From the NCBI GenBank assembly GCA_018105865.1, contig CM030848.1, positions 10,236,801-10,300,800 on the forward strand: 64,000 bases of DNA, in the 5' to 3' direction. Within the stretch, counting starts at the first letter, position 1; the number at the start of each line of letters is the position of its first letter. Both the position numbers and the translations under genes were made by a program. This DNA comes from Metaphire vulgaris. Taxonomy: Eukaryota > Annelida > Clitellata > Crassiclitellata > Megascolecidae. The notes under the pieces are model-generated. The model was given only the letters and a program-made list of their open reading frames with translations. It did not search any database and was not told the origin of the DNA. Shown here piece by piece: positions 48,670 to 59,899 of this stretch.

Positions 48670-49970
48670 AGCCACGTAGGGACTGGTCGCCACAAAACGG
48701 TAATCAGCGCCGGACTCGGGACCCTACGGGCATTGAGCCTACAGGTGAACCTTTATATCGAGGATATAAAATCACGACTGCCAATTCATTATTTGTCTTC
48801 TGTTTGTTTCTTTTTTGTGTTTTGCTAATCTGATTTATTTGTCTGTGGCAAGTGCGAACAAAGATATATATAATTCATATGGCGAGAAGAAGATAACGCT
48901 TTGCGAAATGAACTTAGTACCTACAAAAACCCATATATTAACCTCTTTCCATTTCTCTGTCGCGAATGCCTTTACGTTAACATAGGTTGCTTCCATCGTC
49001 GAAAACGTTGTTTCTGCTTGGTACAGAATGTGGAAAGCTCCATGAGACCCGCGGAAAGTTCCACTGTCTCGTATTGGCAGAATAAAATGGAGCTAGGCCT
49101 TTAGATAGCACTGCATCGGCTGATTTCTCGCAGTATGGCGACTATGGTGTCGTTTTTACTATTATTCTTAGCTCGATGTTCTGATGTTGACTAACGGAAG
49201 TGCTCAGCGATCGAATTCGTAATTTGTTTGTTTACAATTTTAAGAAAACATTTTCTCGAATTAAGTTAAAGGTTCTGACTCGGCGTTCGATCTTAAAAGA
49301 GATCGTGCGAAACTCAGGCCATATCACTGAAGCACAGGAGTCGTCGATAAGACAATATTTGCGATGTCCGATGGGTATTATACTCGCTTCTGTGTAGTGT
49401 TTACCTCTCAAGAGAAAGATTTAATAAATATTAATAATATTATGATTAAAAAATAATAATAGCTGGGGTTTGGAGGGTTTCTGTAGTGTGAGAACCGCTG
49501 CAAAGAGCTACTTTGCATTCAAAAGAATATCAGGACTATGGTTTGTTTGGGCGTAAGCGTTGAGTAGTTCAACAGTGCATATATGATGCAGAATCTGTTG
49601 GTTTGTTAATGCTCAGTTATAATGTTTGCGTGAATATGAACAGATGATAATAATATTGCTGTCTCTAAAAGATGTTCTCAATAGTTCAGCAGGAAATTCA
49701 TTCTTTTAATGCAGCAGAAGTTTTTGACTATGCTGGAATATAACTATTGAGGTGTATTGTTGTCAATTTTTTCATCAATTGGTGCTCAAGACAAAGGCTA
49801 GAGTTGTCCAGTCCAAAGCATTTATGACTAATGATGCTTGCCTCTAATTCTAAATTGTATCACGATTCCCTCACCAAACCTCGTGCTTCACCCTACCTGC
49901 ACTGGGGCTCGGTGTGCCCCTCAACCACTGGATACAGATTTTTAGTGTTTTTAATTCAGAAAAAATTAGG
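48670..49970. other. Upstream region of the BSDC1-like gene; no exon assigned
   Basis: The first coding exon of BSDC1 should lie between here and 50837 and must end in phase 2. I could not pick it with confidence: the start at 49135 (ATGGCGACTATG) has a nearby GT but in the wrong phase. Confidence 0.4.
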
Positions 49971-49974
49971 AGGA

Positions 49975-50245
49975 TAATTGAGGTAAATAATTGAGGTAAA
50001 TAATTGAGGTAAATAATTGAGGTAAATAATTGAGGTAAATAATTGAGGTAAATAATTGATCGCATCTGAGGTAAATAATTGATCGCATCGCATCTGTTTG
50101 GGTTGGGGTATAGTTGAGATGTTAAAGCGCTTTTGTTGTGGGCCTCAGCCTTGTTACAGTGCTATAGAAATCGTCCAAAAATGAATGAATGAATGAATGA
50201 AATAATTGAGGTAAATAATTGAGGTAAATAATTGAGGTAAATCTG
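49975..50245 (+). repeat. 13-bp minisatellite interrupted by a LINE tail
   Basis: Units of GAGGTAAATAATT repeat about eight times (49975-50090) and again three times (50203-50242). Between them is a LINE-type 3' end (TGTTAAAGCGCTTTTG...CTATAGAAATCGTCC) closed by a (AATG)n tail at 50180-50200. Confidence 0.85.
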
Positions 50246-50837
50246 CATGAATATGTATCAGGGAATGAGGTGCGATGCTGACACTCGCTTTGGCCATACA
50301 TAGTCTTCATGTAGACGTTTGAATGCATCTAATTCATGACAATCAGTTTCCAGTAGGCCTCTGATTTTGGTGTTTTTATTGGCCAGACAGGCAGAATTTG
50401 CAAGAGTTTTTGGGCTGAAAATCCCTGTATGATATGGACCATGATGATGTTCATCAAATTGTTGATATATTTATGTTAGCAAATGTTAGCAAATATTTTT
50501 TTAAAATTTGTGCATGTTTCATGTATATGATAGCTGCATTATCAGAAATGCACAAAATGCAATTCTGCAGTTAAAGTATCAACTACAAATACATGAGTTA
50601 AAGTATCAACAACAAATATATGAAATTATATGGAAAAATGACTTAAAGTTTGTCTCATTTCATGCTTTTGCTTTATAAAAGGCGTTTTCCTGATCTAAGA
50701 AGGTTTAGTTACCTTGTCAATGACTTCTTGTAATTTATAATGCAGACTCAACAGCTCTTTAAGACTGGCAATTATTGTATTCTGTTATGAATTTATGATT
50801 TTGGTTGTTCTTATTATGTTGACTGGTTTAATTACAG

Positions 50838-51308
50838 AGAAGAAAAAGGAGGTTGGTGGGGAAGTTGGGTGAAATCAGCTAAAGATAAGGTAGATACAAT
50901 GCTATTTAAGCCAGTTCTTTTGCTACGTGTTGTTTTGTTCTGCTATTTGAATGATCATCCATTGTTAGAAAATGATTGTATATGTATTAAAACTTTTTTT
51001 AATGGCCTCAGTACTTAGTTCCTGGACCAGGCATATTTGGCGTTGTGTGACCGGTTCTCTTCAGAGCAAAGTTAAGCAATGTCAAGCGCAGTTAGTACTT
51101 GGATGGGTGACCATCTTGGGATCTAATCGCGATGCCGGCGGCCAACCAAGCCATTCATCGCTTATGTGTTAATAAATTGGCAGCAGCACTAAGCTGCAAA
51201 GGTAAAATGCACGTTTAGAGAAAGAAATGGCAGCCTACTCAACATTAATGACATAAGCCACCTGATATATATTATATATATATATATATATACCATATAT
51301 CCCATTAC

Positions 51309-51358
<50 letters not shown>

Positions 51359-51529
51359 TAATTCTTCCAATATATCATATATATTCCAGGGCATAGCCAG
51401 GAATTTGATTTGGGAGGGTATAAATATTTTGGGTGGGTATAAATCTTAACTATAAACCACATAAACCATATCAACCACTTATAACCACATGTAAGTCACA
51501 TAAGAAACTTTAAGGTAGACTGATTTTGG

Positions 51530-51569
<40 letters not shown>

Positions 51570-54500
51570 AATATATCCCCCGTCTCTACGCCCCTGATAT
51601 ATTCCATGAAATGACTGATGATGACCCTCATATTACCTTATGCACTGAGTCTAATAATCCAGTTACTGAAATAGAAACTTATTCATTATTTGTTTTACCA
51701 GGAGCATACCATTTAAAATCAAATCAAAGTATCAGACTTTAAAACTTCTGATTGCATCTGCCTCAGTGTCTGTTTGATTAATGTGCATTGTCTAGACCAG
51801 GCATCTGCAGAATGCTCCAACATGTAAACTTCTCTCTGAACTGCTTACTGTGTTTATAGTTGTTTAACTTTGGCACACGAAGGCTGTTGCTGATAGGTAA
51901 CCTGTTGGCTTGTTGAATGACTTAAAATTCCAACTTTGGCAGAATACTGGCAAAAGGTTCCGGATATCTGGTCTAGGCAAAGTTACTTGCTAAAGTTAGA
52001 GATATTATTGAAGAAGTTGGTCAGTTGCTATTAAAACTTTAGCCTTAATATTAATGCCAAGCAACTGCTACCTAAAATGTAGTTTAATGGCCACATGTAT
52101 TTGTGCATTTGTCAAAGGCCAACAATTTCAGAAACCTCGATCAATTCTGCAGTAACCAATTTTAGAAATATATGCTTTTGATGCTGTCTGAATGTTCTCT
52201 TGTTCTTACCTGGCTGATCTCATACCTTTCCTCTGGCTATTTTAAGAGAGGCTGAGTGCCTGAGAATAAGCGGTTACTGTTGTGCTGCTTTCCAGGGTGC
52301 TACATAAATCCACAAGATTTTACTTACTTACTTGCTTACTTCTATTCATTGCCTTTTTTCTTTATCTTTCTGTTTTATTTTCAATTTGAAGCTGTAGTCT
52401 CATTTTGGCATCTTTAATTTCTATTTTTGTTGCTTTTCTTTATTGCTGTTGTGCTTTCCATTAGTCTATTTTTTATGTATGTTATTTAAATATTGGAAGG
52501 AATCAGTTGGACGCAGCATATATCCAACAAATATGTCCTAGATATTGTAAAGGAGAAAGAACAATAATACAAACAATAAAACAGAGGCAAAAGAACTGGA
52601 TTGGGCACATTCTTAGAGGAGTCTCGTTATTCAGAACAATTCTGGAGGGATATATGGGAGGAAGGATAACCAGAGGAAGACCGTGTACGTCACTACTGCA
52701 CTGGATGCTGACTGAAGACGGATATAAAGGATTAAAGATCCAAGCTGCTAAAAGAGAAGGGTGGTGCCAATGGGAACCAGAACCTACTTCCGGGCAGAGA
52801 CCTTAAGATTTAAGTGACATAGCCTCAATGATAATGATTATGATGACCATGATAAAATAAATATTATATATTTATTTATTTATTTATTTATTGCAGGCAA
52901 TCTGATTCAGCTGATGTTTTGGTATACTTGTCTGACGTTAGTATTATATGCTAGAAATACAGTATTTTAAATGAAATCATCTAGAATAACTTAAAATCAT
53001 TGATGTGTCTCTTTAGTCGATGTCTGCTATAAACATGGTGAAAAAGGATTTGGCAGAGTTCAGCTCAGTCATGCAGGAGGATACGATTAAAGCGGCTTCC
53101 AAAGTTAAAGAAAAACTTAGTGTAAGTTCAGTGCTCATCATTTTACAGCTGTCACCATACATGAATTTATGTTGAAAGAAAGTTATTAACCTCCAGATTT
53201 AGGCTAACCTGTTTAGATACATTGAGTGCCTGTACCCACTCTGTAATCATAATCGTATGTCTGTTAGTTGTTAACCTTTTTATTGTGATTGCTTGGTTTA
53301 AGCAAGAAAATGCTAATGCTGCAACTGAGAAGGTTAAACAGGGCATGAGCAGTCTACTTGGTGGAATATCAAAGGCCCTTGTCGTTGAACCCGATGACAG
53401 CTACCAACCGGCCCAGATTGTTGGAGGAGAGGCTGTTGTGTTTGATCGATACAAGGTGAAATGTTTATTACTCACTCAGTAATTGCTCGCTCAGTTCACT
53501 GTGGAGACTTTTAAAGTCTCATTTTCTTATATAGCGACTCTGAGACCAGGAACGTCTAGCTGAGTAGAAGTAAAGAGGTGCTATATAAGTTCTTTATTAC
53601 ATTACAATGCATTGCTACTTTTTGAAATTTAGTTGCTGTTTGATAAATATAATTAACTAAACAAAAACATTTCCTCAGAATAGCACTTTTACTTGGTTTT
53701 GTTGTGATGTAACTACACTTTCAATACCGGTAGTTGATTCAGAAGGTTGGTTTTCAAGGGTGTCTGCAGTTTAAAATATATTGTTGGCTGTATCATAGCT
53801 TTCGTGTTCATCCTTGCATATTGTCAATCAAAGAGGCGAAGAGTCTATGAATTTGCCACAATAAGAATGCTTAGAATGCTCATTCTTGGAAGACTATGTT
53901 GTCGGCTGCAGACTATATGCTTTACTTTGACATGTAGTTATATGATTATTCTTTGACAGTATCCAGTGCAGCATTATTGTTGTTGATCTGCCATGTTGGG
54001 CAGCAGGTCTTCATGACAACTCAACATTATCCTTGTGAAATTTATTAGTGCAAAAATACAATCTGCTAACAGTTGTTTCTAAGTGATGTTGCAATGTAAT
54101 ATGAGCAATGTGAAATGGCCTTTGAGATGATCTATAACATGCGGGCGGCAGATGTGGCTAAATATAATTTTGAAAAAGTTCATTTGTTATTTTGAAATTA
54201 ACATTTTTTGCTTAGATAGTCTAGGCTAAAATTGTGAGATAATTTGAGCTTTCCCTAGCTATGATTTATTAAACGTGCTATATTAGTTCTTAATAAATTT
54301 TATAATGGCATTACCGGTATATATTTTCATAGCTGGCTACTTAGGTTGATTCTTATATATACTCCAAACTGTTGTTACTCATGAGTTCGTTTTTTGCCAT
54401 CATTTAATTTTTGATTAGAAATAATGTTATATTACGTTAAAAAGTAATGTTTTAGGCACGACTTCATGCTTTGCAAGTTGATCCTGCAACATATACAACA

Positions 54501-57500
54501 GAGGTGACAGGCGATGCATACCAGGAATGGTTATCTGGCGCAAATTTAGATGGCATGAAAGGAGACATTTCAAATTTGTTGGTTTCAAATGTTGAAGTTC
54601 GAGCTCTCTATACACAACTGGTAAGCATCTAACGATTCTAACATGTTTAATTTAGATCATTTAAAAAAATTATGTCTGTTTTGGATTTTATAACTAAATT
54701 GGAACAATTAGATTGATCTCCAAATTTAAGACCATTGACCCCCAAGTTATTGGCTGTGACTCATATGTGCGTCCATTTTGCATTATCATCATCATCATCA
54801 TCATTAACCGTGGGCTCATCACCCGTTGGTGTATAATGCCATCTCCACAGTTTTCTGCCATTCTTTCCTGTTTGTTGTGCTGTGACTAAGATTACATTAT
54901 GTTACAAATAAATGGCCAGTAAAGGGATTATAAGAAAAATATGGGAATCAGTGTTTATAGGCTTGTTAATTTCCTGTATGAGTAAGCCATTTTCTTAAGT
55001 GGCCATTCATTGCTGATAATTTAATATAGGAGAAAACCAACACTAATAACTGACTGGATTTTTTTACTGGATAGTAATATTAACATCCATGTTGATTTGT
55101 CAGCGTTGTTGACAGCGCCTTTGACTTTGGCCTTCGCCATTCTATGGCGCTATAGAAGTTGTCCAGTACCATAACCATAACCATTAATAGCTCATCAAGC
55201 TAATAAGAACTCGTAGGCATGTATACATATCTGTGAGTATGTTTTGCACTTGTAGCGCACATGTTCTTTGCTGACCTCTCTTGATCCTTAAGCCTACAGA
55301 ACCATGGCATCTAATGTGTTTGCCATTTAAATCTAGGTTGACACATTCAGTGCATAGAAATGCTGATGTTGGCTGAAAACATAATTTCATGGAGCTGATT
55401 ATTGTAGATTCGTGTGTTACGAGGAACCTTTTGGCCGTAAACTGGATATTTCTTGTGTATCTGTATTAAGACGTCTGACTGTGAAATGCTGTTTGCTTTG
55501 TTGACGCGTGCAGGTTCCAGGGACAGTGTCAAACATTGATTTCTGGGGAAGATATTACCACAGGCGACACCTGTTGGAAGAGGAGGAAGCAAGGCGTTTG
55601 GAGCTGGTGAGGCGTGCGGAAGAGACAAAGGAGCAGAAGGAGCTTGGCTGGGATGAAGGTAGAGTTCCGATCTGAGCAGTCAGAACTAGTATTATTTCCT
55701 ACTGTCAGTATAAATGGAGTTTGGTCATAGTTGCCTTATTAAGACTGCTGTTGCTACAGATACAGCTAAGCATGGACTTATGTTTTTATTGCTTTATTTA
55801 CTGGCTCTGTGTTTCTACTTGGATTATTAGAGATAATAAAAAATTATAATAGCAGGATATTTTTAGACGTTAAGGAATTATTTGCGGATTCAGCATTTTT
55901 TGAGGTTAAATATAAATGAAATCAACCAAACACTTTAGGAACCTGTATCTTATGTTAAACTTCTATCGCAAACTTCTATAGCACCACTTCATAATGCACA
56001 GAAGCATCAGCCGAAGGCAGCATCTAAGCAGGCATTAAAGAGCCAAGATTTTGCAGCCATCATCGTTTTTTTTATTATTCAGATGATGATGACTGGACTG
56101 AAGCTCGAGCAATTTTATCCGCAACAGAAACCACAGACATCAAGGTGTCCACAGATGCTGCCGCTGCAGAGAATAGTGAAGAGTTACACCCGGGACTGAC
56201 CACGGTGAACCTGAGTTCGGACGTCTCCGACAAGAATTTAACCGAGACAGTGAAAGCTTCGACAGATTTATCAGACACTGAACCTGCAGTAAATCAAGGT
56301 GAACCCAAGGAGACTTGCCCAGAGGTCGACATAAAACCCGACTCAGAACCGGATTTGGAGACCATTTCTCGAGTGGAGACGTCGTCAAGCAACTTCTCAG
56401 AAGTGTCGTCGGTCCCAACTAGTAACAATTCGATTGACACGCTTGCTGTGGTGACTGCAGGCGATGTCCAGTCACTTCGAGAGTGCGCATTCCTCAAATC
56501 CAAGCCTCAGCGGGTGGTCGGGACTTTCCGATGCAAGGGCCAGCGAAGATGGCTCGACGAAGTTGATTGCATTTGAAAAACATGCAGTTGCTGACAAGGC
56601 GGAAGGAAGGAAAATGTCATCGGACGACAGCAGCAACAATAAAGGTAATAATTATAGTCTAAGGTTTATGATAGCACTTTGTTGCTATTTTGACTTACAA
56701 GTTCTCTAAGGCTTATGGTGTTTGCTATTACTTTGCTAATCATGCAAAGTAAATACAGCATCTGGGGAAGATATTACCACAGGTGACATATGTTGGAAGA
56801 GGCTTTCGAGACTTTTGAGAAATAAATAAATGATTGATTGATTGATTGGTTGGTTGATTGATTGATTGATTGATTGGTTGGTTGATTGATTGATTCCATT
56901 TTTGTAATACAAGGATTGCACTGTGTTTTAATTTTCTCAATAGTTTAAATATAATAATTTTTGTTTACTGAAGAAATGCATTTACTTTGCAGAAAGCCTT
57001 GACGATGAATGGGAGAAAGACTTTGATGTTGAGGTAACTGAAGAAGACCTCATTGCTGCTCGGAAATTCCAAAAGAGCAGTGGAATAAAAAAGGGAGAAG
57101 GAGCTGGTGATGGTGTAAGTTTGCTAAAAAACATCTGACTTTCATTGTGTCACTATGAACTTTTCATTTCCACCTTATGCTTTGGCCATTTTAGTAAAAC
57201 ATCGTCTGCAATGTAAAAATGACTTTTAATTTTGATGTATTGTAATTTTGGAACTTCCCAAGACTTCAGTTTGAAGGTTATTATTAGTTTAAAGGGATTT
57301 AATTAATGCATACTTATTAATTATCGACTATAAGATATAAGTGCTTGGTAATTTTCTTTATGGACAGTTTATGTAATGTTAATTGGGATATATGTGGTCA
57401 TTTTAATTTTTTCATTAAAATCATTGTTTACAGATATTTTAAAGCATATTAGTTTAGCTTAATGTTGGATCTTTGTGAAAATGTCATTATTTTTATTTCT

Positions 57501-57588
57501 GCCATGTGATCATAAATAAAATTTGGTCACTACAGTGAATAATTGCGATTTATTTCATTTGCAGCCTGAAGATTGGGAAGATTGGTGA
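50838..57588 (+). CDS. BSDC1: BSD domain-containing protein 1 homologue (first coding exon not found)
   Basis: Exons: 50838-50889, 53017-53121, 53303-53455, 54456-54620, 55514-55658, 56083-56644, 56993-57114, 57565-57588. Borders are GT-AG. Exon order follows BSDC1: GGWWGSWVKSAKDK near the N-terminus; a helical region (MVKKDLAEFSSVMQEDT, ATEKVKQGMSSLLGGIS); the BSD domain over exons 4-5 of this list (AYQEWLSGANLDGM, NVEVRALYTQLVPG, IDFWGRYYHRRHLLEEEEAR); a low-complexity Ser/Thr/Glu-rich linker; and the conserved acidic C-terminus DDEWEKDFDVEVTEEDL ending PEDWEDW. BSD domains occur in transcription-factor and synapse-associated proteins; the role of BSDC1 is not well defined. The exon 56083-56644 is one base out of frame with its neighbours (see findings). 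AATAAA at 57907-57912. Confidence 0.9.
51021..51140 (+). pseudogene. 5S rRNA-derived sequence
   Basis: The stretch aligns with 5S rRNA, especially the internal promoter: AGCAAAGTTAAGCAATGTC resembles box A, and GTTAGTACTTGGATGGGTGA then CCATCTTGGG match the box C region closely. The 5' third (51021-51055) is diverged and the terminal stem does not pair well, so it is a pseudogene or a 5S-derived SINE rather than an active 5S gene. It lies in intron DNA of the BSDC1-like gene, same strand. Confidence 0.75.
51262..51356. repeat. TA-rich microsatellite, BSDC1 intron
   Basis: TATATA runs with short interruptions. Confidence 0.95.
51387..51596 (+). mobile_element. hAT-like MITE, family 2, BSDC1 intron
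   Basis: The ends are CAGGGCATAGCCAGG and GTCTCTACGCCCCTG. The perfect 8-bp duplication ATATATTC is at 51379-51386 and 51597-51604. An internal TATATACC has expanded into a (TA)n run (51533-51567). Confidence 0.92.
52500..52806 (+). mobile_element. LINE ORF2 C-terminal remnant, BSDC1 intron
   Basis: The open frame reads RQKNWIGHILRGVSLFRTIL, GGRITRGRPCTSLL, then KGLKIQAAKREGWCQWEPE, with the typical W-x-GH-x-LR and GRP motifs after a reverse transcriptase. No RT catalytic part is present. Confidence 0.85.
54780..54900 (-). mobile_element. Small LINE 3' piece with (ATC)n, BSDC1 intron
   Basis: A CATCATCAT run followed by AACCGTGGGCTCATCACC, CCATCTCCACAGTTTTCTGC. The layout is like the other LINE tails at 14006 and 61498. 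Confidence 0.45.
55080..55190 (+). mobile_element. CR1-like LINE 3' tail, BSDC1 intron
   Basis: GACAGCGCCTTTGACTTTGG, CTATGGCGCTATAGAAGTTG and an (ACCATA)n tail are the 3' end of the same LINE group seen at 50100 and 58465. Confidence 0.6.
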
Positions 57589-57906
57589 TCGTACATTGTA
57601 ATCATTGACTAAATTATTGATGGATTTATGTAGTTTATCTTGTATCTATCTGTTATTCGTAGATCAGGAACTCATACTGCATTTATATTGCTGGCTTGAT
57701 TGTTTTGGGACATGTATACTGTATTAACTAATTACTACCAGAAAGTAAAACACAAAGGCCATTTTTCATTTTGATCATTTTTAATTAACCTGTGATTCAC
57801 AGTTCTCATTGACTTACTGTGATCATATCGCTTAATAATGATGAATTTTGAAACTAACTTTATTTGTGCATAACTGTAGCTAAGGTATTTGGTAACAGTG
57901 TGTATC

Positions 57907-57912
57907 AATAAA
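57907..57912 (+). terminator. Poly(A) signal of the BSDC1-like gene
   Basis: The first AATAAA after the stop codon, about 320 bp downstream. Confidence 0.6.
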
Positions 57913-58464
57913 ATGATGTTCTGCATCATTATTTTCACAATTTTTGGATCAAGGTTAGGGTCATAGTTTGTATAAGGGTAGCCTGAAAATGAGAGTACCA
58001 GTACTCTCATGTCTGGATGGCAAATGTCACGTACATCTGTTTGCTGAGACTGCCACAATATACTCTGGCTTTTACGGATAATAACTAGGGACCAGTTTCT
58101 GTGGCAAATTTTCCAAATGACGACGCGAGCCAGTTTGCCTAATTTTGCTGCACGTAACAAATTTTCCGAATTTCACAGCTCAGCTCTTGTGAAGGTTTAT
58201 TAACCACTGGACAGCGTATTTAATTGCTTAGTTGTTCTTATATAACTCATATCACCTGTGACAATGTTGAAATGTTTGAGATGAAACCTGCTTAAATGTT
58301 ATGTTCGGGCATCTTTTTGCAGATATTTCCATTGTCTGCACAAATGTGTACTTGTAAATATTTCAGCAATGAATGTGTTGTGTCTTGTCATTCATGATTA
58401 ATGTTCAAGTGCAGAAATGCTCTTCTTTCTATGACTGTCTAAATCTATCTAATCTAATCTTAAA

Positions 58465-58515
58465 CTTCTATAGCGCCACTTCATAATGCACAGGAGCATC
58501 GGCCAACTGTAAACC
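58465..58515. mobile_element. LINE 3' scrap
   Basis: TTAAACTTCTATAGCGCCAC and TTCATAATGCACAGGAGCAT repeat the motif also present at 55968-56040. Confidence 0.5.
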
Positions 58516-58728
58516 CAATATGAGTGTAACTGTGCCAAGAATCTTGGTCTTTGCATGGCCATTCATGCTTCTTTTCACCATGGAGCTCTTAATTTCACCA
58601 CTGCTGAACGTTCACAATGAAAATTGAAGTCTTGTTTCTTTGCTAGGTAATACAAATTTGAGAGCACTTCTGAATAAATGATGTTCTAGAGAAATTTTTC
58701 ATTGCATCTGCCCTACATTTCAGACCAT

Positions 58729-59179
58729 AGGGACCGTCCATAAATGACGTCGCACACAAGGGAGGGAGGGTTCAAATATTTGTGACGACGGGGGAGGGGT
58801 TTCCAGAAATTTGACGTCACTTAATACTGAATATTGTTATTGTAATGCTATGTTACCACAAAGTTGAATGTATTTACAGTTATAATTCATTTTTTAAAAA
58901 GAATTTGAAAGCGTTTCAGAATTTCGCTTCAACTATAATAATTATAATGAGTATTTTCAAACGAATTCATTGCAATACCCGCTTCATTCAAGAAATAAGT
59001 GAATTTAAACATTAATTTTGTCATTAAAAAGATGAGGGGGAGTAACACGTTGTGACGTCATTTTTAGCTGACGTCAGCTAAGGGGTCTGACTTTTTGTGA
59101 AGGGGTCTGACTTTTTGTGACGAGGAGAGGGGTCAAAAAACTGCCCAAATCTCGTGACGTCATTTATGGACGACCCCTT
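58729..59179. mobile_element. ~450-bp inverted-repeat DNA element (GGGACCGTCCATAAATGACG)
   Basis: The left end GGGACCGTCCATAAATGACG is mirrored at the right end (CGTCATTTATGGACGACCCC). Subterminal TTTGACGTCAC and GTGACGTCAT motifs and GGAGGGG blocks lie inside. AT-rich centre, no transposase frame. Short TA/TTA flanks rather than an 8-bp duplication. Confidence 0.8.
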
Positions 59180-59345
59180 AGGCGCAAGTACATATCTAAG
59201 TCACTGACAATTTGGAAACGGGCATTCATTAGGCCTATATGATAATATGACAAAGGTAATAACAAAGACAGTTTGAGTTTTAATTGGTTTGATGACATGA
59301 TAGGACCTTTCCCATGAAAAACTAATATTTTCAATAAAAATATTA

Positions 59346-59347
59346 CC

Positions 59348-59398
<51 letters not shown>

Positions 59399-59399
59399 G
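59346..59399. repeat. (TTA)n microsatellite
   Basis: A pure ATT run between the BSDC1-like gene and NLK. Confidence 0.97.
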
Positions 59400-59589
59400 A
59401 TTTATGAGTGTTTAGTAGGAATTCTCCTGTGTCAAATAAAATTGCTTGATTAGTTTGACAGATTTATGACAAGCGTTTCAGTAGTACTGTAAAGATAAGA
59501 ATAAGCAAAATTGGCACAATTAATGAAAACCTTTAATGCACATCAAAATTAATAACAGCCAAACAGTAGGTGACGTTCTCAAAGCGTTC

Positions 59590-59899
59590 GGCAGGTGAGC
59601 AGAGACAACGCAGTTCTTTAGAGAATCGGGTTTCTTGTATTAACGAAACAGTTCGCCACCTGGCGAACGGATTGGCGGTCGCTAGTCACGTGACGTCTTT
59701 GTGAAGAGTTAAAGGGACGGAGGCGATGGCGGCGAAGTCTTCGTTGATGTAACGGCGGTCGGGTGGAAGGCATTTTCCGTCTCCTCTTCACCCGAATTCT
59801 ACCCCCACCCGAATTTCCGGACGATCGGCGTCGATCGACGGTCGTCGCGCCGATTAAAGTGATGCACAGCGGCGTCGGTCGACAGCGAACAGAGTGGCA
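59590..59899 (+). promoter_or_regulatory. GC-rich 5' region of NLK
   Basis: Base composition switches from AT-rich to GC-rich here, with many CpGs. It includes TCACGTGACGTC at about 59685 (E-box/CRE-like) and runs into the start codon without a clear TATA box. This fits a CpG-type promoter and 5' UTR; the transcription start cannot be fixed from sequence. Confidence 0.5.

Noticed and set aside
49871..50328. Possible repeat array of CRISPR type (GAGGTAAATAATT units)
   Set aside because: 13-bp units are directly adjacent with no spacers, in a eukaryotic genome; a simple minisatellite.
56140..56503. Minus-strand frames opposite BSDC1 exon 7
   Set aside because: Shadows of the Ser/Glu-rich coding exon.
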